Of a stretch of 64,000 nt of DNA, positions 51,901-63,689 are shown piece after piece. This DNA is from Axinella damicornis (taxonomy: Eukaryota > Porifera > Demospongiae > Axinellida > Axinellidae), in assembly GCA_963931865.1 (NCBI GenBank), contig OZ007517.1, positions 3,724,164 through 3,788,163 of the forward strand, written 5' to 3'. Every line of letters starts with the position of its first letter. Within the stretch, counting starts at the first letter, position 1. The position numbers and the translations under genes are program-made. The notes below the pieces were generated by a model that was given only the letters and a program-made list of their open reading frames with translations, was not told where the DNA came from and searched no databases.

Positions 51901-54900
51901 TAATGGAGTGGAGTATATTTATGGTTGCCTTCAATTTCGGTGAAAATTCCATCATCCAACAGAATTCCATCATCCAACAAAACTTCAGCAGTACTTGTGA
52001 ACCCCATCTTGGCAGCAATATGTATGGATGCCTCCATGTCATTGTTCCGGGTGGTTTTCACTGCACCATTTTCAATCAGAAGTTTAACAATGTTTGAGCT
52101 ATTTTTCTCACATGCGTAGTGCAATGGTGCGTTTCCATCATTGTCTTGGGTTTCACATGCTTCTGTGAATGATTCCCCTAGCCTTGAAATATGAACTTCC
52201 ACAATATCCACTTCTCCACTGTGACATGCAAGATGAAGTGGAATCATTCCTGATCTGTCTTTGGCATAAACCAATCCTCGGTACTTTGAGATCAGCAAAT
52301 CAGTAATCCTGTAGAACAAATTTGTAAGCTAAATGGTCACACATCTACCCCCAACTAAAAAACCCATACTTACTGTTCATATCCCATTCCAGCAGCAAGA
52401 TGCAGCAGAGTTCTGCCATCTTCATTAGTGGCCTGAGATAATTTTTCCCCCCAATCCAAGTCATTGATCATGAACTGGAAAGTGCAAAATGTATTGTAAA
52501 GCGAATAATACAACACTCAGACCACATGGCATGCAATTTACATACTATACCTGCAAAATAGCCATCTTCTCGTATTGAGCTTGAAATGCCAAGAAAATCG
52601 GATTCTTCTTTGGATCATCTAAATCAACATACTTCATCAAACAATGAAAGGCATCTTCCTTTCCAGAGGCTGCAGCTATCAGCAAAGGAGTGCATTGATT
52701 TTTATCTTTATCATACAGCAGAGTTTGATTCTCCTTGTCACTAAAGCACAGAAAGAAAGAAAGAAGCAATAATATAGTATATTGAAAGGAATTAATATTG
52801 TAACAAAATTAATACCTAATCTGTACATTACAGAAAATCAGTGACCTCACCTGTCACACAGAAATGTGATCATCTTTGTATTGTTGTGGCATGCAGCATT
52901 GTGTAGAGAATTAAATCCATGGGAATCTTTGATTCCGCCACCCACCACCAGCAAACTGCCTATCTGCACATTTCCTTTCCGGGCTGCAATGTGCAGTGGT
53001 ATCTCATCTGTGTCATTTTGGGCAGTAGTATCTGCTTTCATATCAATCAACAGATTCACTATACTTGCACTATTGCTTTCACATGCAAGATGTAGGGGTC
53101 TGTTCCCTTTACTATCACAAGCTTCACGCACTTGTTCCGACATATGCCTACTTAATACAGACACAACAGCCCAATGCCCTCCCTGGCATGCGAGATGTAG
53201 AGCATTCCTTCCATCAGGATCTCGTTCCTCCACCAGTTTGTGATCATACTTGTTCAGCTGTTGCACAGTTCTGGAAAAGAGATGCAGGAATTAAGGCGAA
53301 ATAATCACAAATTGGAAATGCAGAGTAGCTTCAATCAAAATCCATTTTCACCCTGATCACTTCTACAATGCCACCCGATCATTGTGGAAGACATCCAGAA
53401 AAGGAGCAGACAGCAACTGCATGAGGTTCCCTGATCTAGCTGGAAGCTGATGCATGCACTCCTCGATGAGACACCAAAATGAGACAATGAAGTAAGTCTG
53501 CACATACAGTAATTCCCTAAGTTATCTATTGTTCTACGTTGAACAATGGTCTGATGCTGTTTTAACATTAGACACTTCCTCGATACCACTTTGACAGTGA
53601 ATGGCACACGTGGATTCTATTGGACTGTGTTGATACAAACTCAATTGCTTAGTCTCACTTAATATCCAGCGCAGGCACAATTGAGACTTACACATGCTGT
53701 CCATGTTCTGCTGCAACGTGGATAGGTGATTTTCCATGTTCGTTTCGTGCATTGACTTGCACCTTCAGTTTTAACAGCACACTAACAGCTTTCTGATTGC
53801 CATCCCGAGCTGCAACATGCAGTGGGGTGTTTCCATTCTCATCCTTTGCTGCACTGAGTTTTGCCCCCCAACCACTGTCACTGATCATGAACTACACAAA
53901 AATAAGGAACATGAACAGTTTATGAATACCAATTAAGGCAGACATCCAGATTGCTGGCATGTATATGTATATACGTACTTCTAAAATTTCTGCCTGCTTC
54001 CATTCAACATGCAAGATTTTGAAGACAGGATTCCTCTCTGGACTTTCCAGGTCTATATATTCCATGAAGCATTGGAAGGCTGTAGCCTGTCTATGGGCTG
54101 CAGCCATTAGAATGGGTGTGTGGGAGTCCTGATCTTCAGCATAGAGACTTGTGACACCACTGTGTGCAAGTAAAAAGAAAGCCAAAATATGACGCCTTAA
54201 AAACGGCTCATACAAACATATCTTCACTGAAGTTTCATATAAATGTAGACAGTAGCATACAAGCCTACTTGAATGCCACCACAGATCAGGAGAATTTGAT
54301 TACACCATATAGCTCACCACTTTTCGATCAAGAACTGTATCATTTCACCATGGTCGTGTTTAGCCATAGCTGCATGATGTAGGGTAGTGCGTTTGTACTG
54401 GTCCTGACGTAATACAGTGTCAGCACACTTTTCCCAAAGCCTTTCAACAATGCTAACCGACCCATTCTGCGCAGCAATGTGTGTAGGAACCATTCCTTCG
54501 TTGTTAGCTTCACTGACACTTGCACCACTATCAATTAGAAATTGTACAACGTCTTCACTCCTTCCCTCACAAGCAAGGTGCAGTGGGGTGTTGCCACTAC
54601 TATCAGAAGCATGAAGCACCTCATATATACTCAAGTTAAATGTTTTAACGACCTCCACATGTCCACTAAGGCAGGCAGTATGCAATGCAATCCTTCCGTT
54701 AGCATCCGAGGCCACTGTTAGTTGGGGATCGTGATGAATGAATTCCAGTACAACTCTGTAACGGAGAAAAAAGATTCAGATATCATTAGTGATACTGTTA
54801 CTCTTTGTCAGGCAGAGCAACTAACTTGAAATGGCCCTCTTCTGCAGCCAGGTGTATTGGAAGACTTCCATCACAATTTTTTGCATATGGATCAAATTTG

Positions 54901-57900
54901 AGTTGCAGGAGCACTTCCACCGCTACAATATTTCCATGTCTAGCTGCAGCATGTAGTGGGGTGTTTTCATCCACGTCAGTACACTGCTGGAGCTTTGAAC
55001 CCCATTCAACATCACTAAACAGGAACTGCACATGTGCAAGAGAAATAAAACTGATAGTTGATACAGTATGCTCTCATACCGTAGTTTCTCACTAATACGC
55101 CCTTCCCCCTCTTTTTCGCCCAAGTTCCTGCACAGGGTAATTTGACTCGTTTTAACGCCCCCTGGTGAGCGTCTTCTGGAATTATTATTATTATTATTAT
55201 TGTGAACTTTACAGCCATATAACAGGAAATTATTTTAGTGATGGAAACAAGAAAAATGTTGAAGGTAGCGAACAAGGCTGACAGCATACTACCAACAAAC
55301 GGTGTAGCTGCATGGTGTGTATAGAAATATTAAAAGCGTGATGTGATGAGTAGAGACAGCAGGATGAACATGAGGCATGATCTACAGTATTACTATGATT
55401 GCATAATTTGACAAGGTACGTTACTAGCAAGGAGCAAAGAACAGTATACAACACAACAAATACTAACAACGACAACAACAACAGATAAGAGCATGGAAAA
55501 CAGGGATTCAGTTACGGATAGAGGATTGAACAACGTTCCAAAGCATGGCGATACGATTAAAATAGAAGTGCCTCACAGCGGAGGTATGAACCAAGTTGAT
55601 TGTTAACATTCGACCAGTGGAGCCTGCTCTAGTGCATGTACGACGGAAGGTTATGAAGCGGATATTATCATCTGGGTCTTGTAAACATTTCACCAGAAAT
55701 AGGAGATTGTGTAGGTCGAACCAGAGGGAGATTGGCAACAAGCGGAGAGATGTTAGCCTAGATTTATAATCCATAGAATAGTCATTTAGGATGTATTTCG
55801 TTGCCCTTCTTTGTATTCTTTCTAGCATTTGAATATCTTTCACATACCTGGGTTTCCATACCTGGGAGCAGAAAGAAAGATGGGACCTGACCAGTGAGAT
55901 GTACAGTTGTACGTCCACGATACAAGTCATCTAGCTGCAAATGGACAGTATTGCTGTTCTTGCAAGAGGATGGCTACAGCGAAGTCGTCGTGAATGTTAT
56001 GGCCCTCCCATTGAAGTGGCAGCTCTTCTCACCGATGTAGGGAGACCACGCATGATGACCACGAACAGTACTGGCGATCGTTTGTACTTTTGTAATTGTG
56101 AACATCAGTGTCATATAGTTTGTGTATGTATGTAGCAAAACCTTTTTGAGGGGGCGTATAGTCAAGACTAATTGCATATTCGAAAATACGCCCCCTCCCC
56201 ACTTTGGGCTATGGTACTCAAACACAAAAACTTACATTCAGAATATCCTCCCAGCTACAACTGATTTCAATGGCCTTAAAGATGGGATTCTGCTTGGAAT
56301 CACTCATGTCAACAGACTCCATTAGGCAGTGAAACGCTGCAGTGTTTCCATGAACTGCTGCTGCCAAAACTGGAGTGAATGAATCACAGTCTTCAGCAAA
56401 GAGGTCTGCACGACTGTACAAAGATAAAGCAAGAGCGGAAAGTGTCAAGTTGGTACTTGCTGTCAATATAATTCAGCCAAGGTTGCATGCATGAGTAAAG
56501 CTTTCACGGCAAGAGGCATGCTCCAGAATATCTAGCACTATACTTACCGCTTTCTAAGCATCTCAATGATGCTGGTTTGGTTGTACCTGGCAGCAACATG
56601 AAATGGAGTACGTTTCTGTGCATCTAAAGTTTCAGCGGACATTCCATTATCCAGAAGAAGTTCACTGACACTCGTATGTCCATTCTGCACAGCCACATGT
56701 ATCAAACTGTCCTTATTCAAGTTTCTGGCATTCTTGGAACATCCAACTTCAATCAGATATTCAGCCACGTTTCTGTCCCCACTTTTGCATGCAAGGTGCA
56801 GTGGAGTATTTAAATCACAATCTTGAGCTTCACGAACTGTAACCAGACTGAGCTGTGATTTATGAGCCTGCACAGCTTCCAGTTTCCCACACAGGGAAGC
56901 AAGGTGGAGAGGAATCATTCCATTTTCATCTCTATCCGTAACCAGTGAGGCATCACGACCGATAAATGTTTTCACAACACTATAATTCAGAAATATAATG
57001 ATACGGTTTAAACTGAAAGCAAGCAATGCACATGGATTTCAGACTTACACAGGATGCCCTTCCTCAGCTGCAAGGTGCAAGGGCCTCTTTTGGAAGACGT
57101 TCTTTGCTCTGGCATCAAATCCCAGGTCCAGCATGACCTTCACTGCAAGGTTGTTGCCCTGCTTAGCAGCAACATGCAGAGGATTGTTTTCATGCTCTGC
57201 TCTGGAATTCCGTAGCTTTAGTCCCCAGGTGTGGTTGTTGACCAGAAACTGCAAAAGTCATGCAAAATGGTATGAAAGATGAATCACAGAATGAAGCAAT
57301 CATGAATGTTGTTCGTTTCAACAACTGAATTAAGGTACTGTAGTGGGCTTGCTGTTGTATGAGTAATAAGATAAGTATATTGGGCATGTTAATCCACTAT
57401 CACACAAGTGTCAGTTTGTCCAGTTCCAAAGCTCACTTTCAGAATAGCTTCCTGCCTAGACCTGACTTTCAGCACTTGGAATATAGGATTCCCTTCTATC
57501 TTGTCCAGATCCAGGTAGCCCATGAGGCAATCAAATGCACGTGTATGCCCGCAGCTAGCAGCCAGCAGAACTGGAGTACAGAGATTGCAGTCTTCTGCAT
57601 GGATGTTTGCACTACTGTGTAAATGGATAGAAAAAATACAAATACTGTGCTAAGAACATTATCTTTTTCTTCAACACTTGAATTCTACTTTAGTGTTATA
57701 TCCCTCCTTTTGGTTGACTGTATCCTTATTAGACTATTTTGGCCTTCCCTTGCTAACAGCTTGTGCGCATATCATGAGTATGAGGTCGATCCATTAACTT
57801 ACCATTCTCCATACAAGAATTCGATCATTTCATCTTGATTGCACTTTGCAGCATGATGGAGAGGTGTGCACTCATCTGATTCAGATGGGAAGTCAATATC

Positions 57901-58854
57901 AACTCCATTAGCCAATAAAACTTCTGCAATGGGAACGAATCCACACTGTGCAGTGATATGAATGGGAGCCTCTCCTCTGAAGTTGTAGTGATTAAGACTT
58001 GCACTGCAGTCAATCAGTAACTTAACAGAATCACAACTTCCCCCAACACAGGCGAGGTGTAGTGGGGTGTTACCCATACTGTCAGTGTCCTCGAGTAAAT
58101 TTGCACCAGTAACTTCCTGTAACAGCTTCAAACTCTGGGTAAGAATCATCACAACATCTGTTTCTCCATGACGACAAGCAGTGTGTAGTGGAGTTCTTTC
58201 TCTGTTATCTTCACACAGCATCAGTTTAATATCATGGTCAATCAAACGGTTCACAATCCTAGAATGATATGAGAATGGTTATCCAACAAAAGTCCTGACA
58301 GGTGTACTCACACTTTATGTCATACAGACTTACTTTCGTGCTGCCAGGTGCATTGGTGTTTCAAGCTTGCTGTTCTGAGCACTACCGCATGCACCGTGTT
58401 GTAGCAGAATGTTCACAGCTTCTTGATTTCCACGTTCAGAAGCAATGTGTAGTGGGGTGTCTTCAGCATCATTGGCAGCATTGCAAAGCTTTTCCCCATA
58501 TTCGGTATCACTGACCAAGAACTGGAAATAGTAATTAAAGTTACAGTAGTTAACAAACATCAAGTTCAGCAGAACTGTGGAAGTCAATTCATGCATGCAT
58601 CATTCAACATGACTGCTAGCTACAATAGGTGAGCACATCTGGTTGACATTCACGGACTTGCCTCAGGTAAAAATATCAAATCATACCTTCAAAACGATTT
58701 CTCTGTCGGTCTTTACATCAAAACTCGTGAAAATTACAGAAGTATTGTCTGGAATGCACTCCATCAAACAATGGAAGGCATCTGCACACTGGTACATAGC
58801 TGCAATATGAGCAGGTGTGCAACAGTTGTTGTCTTTGGCATGAAGGTCTGCACC

Positions 58855-58942
<88 letters not shown>

Positions 58943-61900
58943 TTGAAAAAGGTTGCAATTAGGTTATGAGGCCAAAGCCAACATTGCTAGAGGGTGTACC
59001 CACTTGGTGTGTGTGTGTGAATGTGCTTATTGAGAAGGTTGCAAGTAGGTTATGAAGTCACACACATTTCACATTGCTACCGGTAGTAAGATGTACCTTC
59101 CAACTAATTCCCTAATCATTTCAGCATTATTCTCTCTAGCTGCGTAGTGGAGTGGAGTATGACCATCCCGAGTTTGACGCTCGGTGGGGACCTTTATGTT
59201 GAGTAGGACCTGAACAATGTGTACATGTCTGGAGCGAACAGCAATATGCAGAGGGGTCTCACGGAGGTTGTTAGTGGCCATTGTGTCCACTTCACTGTCT
59301 ATCAGCAGCTCCACCACACCAACACTGCCTCCAGCACACCCAAGATGAAAGGGTGTGTTGCCTTCAGCATCATGATGCTCATGCAATGATTCAGAATTCA
59401 GCCACAAATGCTCTTTGTGAACTTGAACTATTTTAGTGTGTCCATGAAGACAAGCTAGATGAAGTGGAGTCATTCCACCGTTGTCTTCAGATGTAACCAG
59501 TTTGGAGTCATACATCATCAGTTCCAGGACAACTCTGCATGAAAAACAGGTACAAGGTTGTATAAACTTTCATAACATTATGAGAATGAGAACACAAAGT
59601 TCTACTCACTCATGATGGCCATTTTCTGCAGCTAGGTGCATTGGGGTCTTTCCATCTGCATTTCTGATACAACTATCAACTTTGTGTTCCATCAGGACTG
59701 CCATGGCCGACAGGTCATTATCTCGTGCAGTGATGTGCAGCACACGATTCTTCTGGTTATCAGTGGATTTGATGAGTGTAGCTCCCCACACAGTGTCAGT
59801 GATGAGAAACTATTGGAAGCAATGCATTATGAGTGAGATTGGGAACTTAAGCACAATCATTTTAACTTACCTGCAAAATTTCAATTCGATGCTGTGTCGC
59901 ATTCAGTACTTTGAAAACCGGATTCTTTTGGTCATCTTGGAGGTCCATAGACTTCATTAGGCATTGGAAGGCTTTATTATTCTTGCCTGCCGCAGCAATC
60001 AGAACCGGAGTGCACAGGCTGTGATCCTCTGCATAGACATTTGCACCACTGCAGGAAGTGGTGACAATAATTATTTGAAATATGATACAACAGGATGTTC
60101 TTTAGTACATGCTAAGATCATCTACCGTTGCTGATCAAGGCAGTATGCATGTGAGCTCACCGCTGATTCAAGAATTCAATTATCTTGGTCTGGTTATTCT
60201 CTGCAGCATGGTGAAGCGCTGTGAATCCACGGGCATCCATCAATTCAACTATCGTGTGGCCACCTTTATCCAGAAGCGTCTTAACAATTTCAACTGATTT
60301 GTACTGAGATGCAGTGTGTATAGGGGCTTCTCCTCGTCTGTTGGCTGCTGTTACACTTGCACCACTATCAACCATCAGTTGCACCACATCTACGTTTCCT
60401 CCCACACAGGCAAGGTGTAGTGGGGTGCTGCCACCTTCATCTGTAACCTCAAGTACATTGGTATCAGTAGCTTCAAGTAGCATACGACTCTCTACATAAA
60501 TCCTCACGACTTCTACATGTCCATTTAGGCAAACAGTGTGCAGAGGAGTTCTTTTTCTATTGTCTTTGCAAAGCATCATCTTGGCATCATGGTCAATCAA
60601 CCGCTTCACAATGCTGGAATGAAGTTATCAAACAACATTCAGTACTAGCTATGCTACAATGCACCCACAGATCATGTTATACAGGCTTACTGTTCTAGTC
60701 CCTTTCCCGCTGCCTGGTGCATAGGTGTTTCAAGCTTGCTGTTCTGAGCACTACCGCATGCACCATGTTGTAGTAGAATGTTCACAGCTTCTTGATTTCC
60801 ACGTTCAGAAGCAATGTGCAGCGGGGTGTCTTCAGCATCATTGGCAGTATTGCAAAGCGTTTTCCCATATATGCGATCACTGACCAAGAACTGAAAATAG
60901 TAATTAAAGTTACAGTAGTTTAACAAAAATCAAAACCGTATCCTGAATTCAATACTACCTAGAAGATGTCAACTCACGCATACACATTTATACACCTTTC
61001 CACATGATTGGTACAGTAGGTAAGCACAAGCGGTTGACATCACAGACTATAACCTCAGGTTCATTATAGCTACCCAAGTGTGACTTTGTAATACGGCCTC
61101 AAGTCACACACTTGGTGCTTCTGAAAGCATGAGTTTCGAGTTCGAAAGTATTATGGCTACACTATTTAGTCCCCAAGAAAGGCACTCCGCCAATAGCATG
61201 TGCTTAGTTTAACTTCAGTGAATAGCTGATCTGAAAATCATACCTCTAAAATGATTTCTCTGTTGTTCTTCACTTCAAAATTCGTGAAAATTACAGAAGT
61301 TTGCGCACTGTCTGGAATGTACTCCATCAAACAATGGAAGGCATCTACACACTGGTGCATAGCTGCAACATGAGTAGGTGTGCAATCGTTGTTGTCTTTG
61401 GCATTAAGGTCTGCACCACTGCGTGTGTGAATATGCATATTGAGAAGGTTGCAAGTAGGTTATGAGGTCACACACATTTCACATTGCTAGTAAGACATAC
61501 CTTCCAACTAGTTTCCTAATCATTTCAGCATTATTTTCTCTAGCTGCGTAGTGGAGTGGAGTATGACCATCCCGAGTTTGACGCTCGGTGGGGACCTTTA
61601 TGCTGAGTAGGACCTGAACAATGTGTACATGTCCAGAGCGAACAGCAATATGCAGAGGGGTCTCACGGAGGTTGTTTGTGGCCAATGTGTTCACTTCACT
61701 GACTATCAGCAGTTCCACCACACCAACACTGCCTCCAGCACACCCAAGATGAAAGGGTGTGTTGCCTTCAGCATCACGATGCTCACGCAATGATTCAGAC
61801 TTCAACCACGAATGGTTTTTGTGAACTTGAACTGTTTCAACACGTCCACGAAGACATGCTAGATGAAGTGGAGTCATTCCACCGTTATCTTCAGATGTAA

Positions 61901-63566
61901 CCAGTTTGGAGTCATACATCATCAGTTCCAGGACAACTCTGCATGAAAATGGGTACAAGGTTGTATAAGCTTTGTGTATGCATCATCATATTATAGTAAC
62001 AAAGTTCTGCTCACTCATGATGGCCAGTTTCTGCAGCTAGGTGCATTGGGGTCTTTCCTTCTGCATTTTTGATACAACTATCAACTTTATGTGCCAACAG
62101 GACTGCCATGGCTGGTAGGTCATTCTCTCGTGCAGTGATATGCAGCACACGATTCCCCTCGTTATCGGTGAATTTGATGAGTGTAGCTCCCCACACAGTG
62201 TCAGTGATGAGAAACTATTGGAATCAGGTGCATCATGAATGAAATACAGGGCTTAAAGCACAATCATTTTAACTTACGTGCAAAATTTCAATCCGATTCA
62301 GTGTCACATTCAGTGCTTTGAAAACTGGATTCTTTTTCTCGTCTTGGAGGTCCATAAACTTCATTAGGCATTGGAAGGCTTTCTTATTCTTGCCTGCTGC
62401 AGCAATCAGAACTGGAGTGCACCGGTTACAATCCTCTGCATAGACATTTGCATCACTGTAGAAAGTGGTGACAAGTGGTGACGGATTACAACAGAATGAT
62501 GCTTTTAGCACAGATAAATAGCAAAGAACCTGGTTAGAGGCATATGCATGTACATACTGAGCTCACCACTGATGCAAGAAGACAATTATCTTGGTCTGGT
62601 TATTCTCTGCAGCATGGTGAAGCGCTGTGAATCTGCGGTCATCCATCATTTCAATCATCGTGTGATCACCTTTATCCAGAAGCTTCTTAACAATTTCAAC
62701 AGATTTGTGCTGAGATGCAGTGTGTATAGGAACTTCTCCTCGACTGTTAGCTGCAACGATACTTGCACCACTATCAACCATCAGTTGCACCACATCTACG
62801 TTTCCTCCCACACAGGCAAGGTGTAGTGGGGTGTTACCGCCTTTATCAGTAACCTCACGTACATTGACATCAGTAGCTTCAAGCAGTGAATTCAAATTCT
62901 GGACAAAAATCATCACAACGTTTGTTTGTCCGCTCAGGCAAGCAGCATGTAGAGGTGTTCTTTCTCCACTGTCTTTACCCAGCATCAGTTTAGGATTATG
63001 GGCAATCAGCTGCTGCACTACACTGAAGTGCAAATTGAATTCATAAAGTATAGCATGCATTGGAAGCAAGAAACTATCAGCCATTATTCTTACCTTTGCA
63101 GTCCTCTTCCCGCTGCCAGGTGCATAGGTGTTTCGAGATCATCATTTTGAGCGTCAGCACGTGCCCCATGGTCCAGTAGAATACTCACAGATTCTAGATC
63201 TCCTGATCCAGCAGCAAAGTGTAATGGGGTGAGTCCAGTGTCTTTTGTAGCATGGCAAAGTGTTTCACCATGTTTGAAATCATCAAGCAGAGACTGAAAG
63301 CAATGACAATTGAACTTAGCAATTGAATGTGGTATTACAGCTTCTATAATATTATTATGCATACCTTTAATAGAATTGGTCTCTTGCACTTCACTTCCAA
63401 AGCCAGGAAAATAACAGAAGCATGCACATTCTCTGGAATCTGCTTCATCAAACAATGGTAAGCTTTTACACACTCGTCCATAGCTGCAATATGAGCAGGT
63501 GTGCAGAGGTTGTTGTCCTTGGCATAGAGGTCTGCACCACTGTGTGTGGGTGTGTGTGTGTGTGTG

Positions 63567-63600
<34 letters not shown>

Positions 63601-63615
63601 GTGTGTGTGTGCATA

Positions 63616-63649
<34 letters not shown>

Positions 63650-63651
63650 TG

Positions 63652-63689
<38 letters not shown>

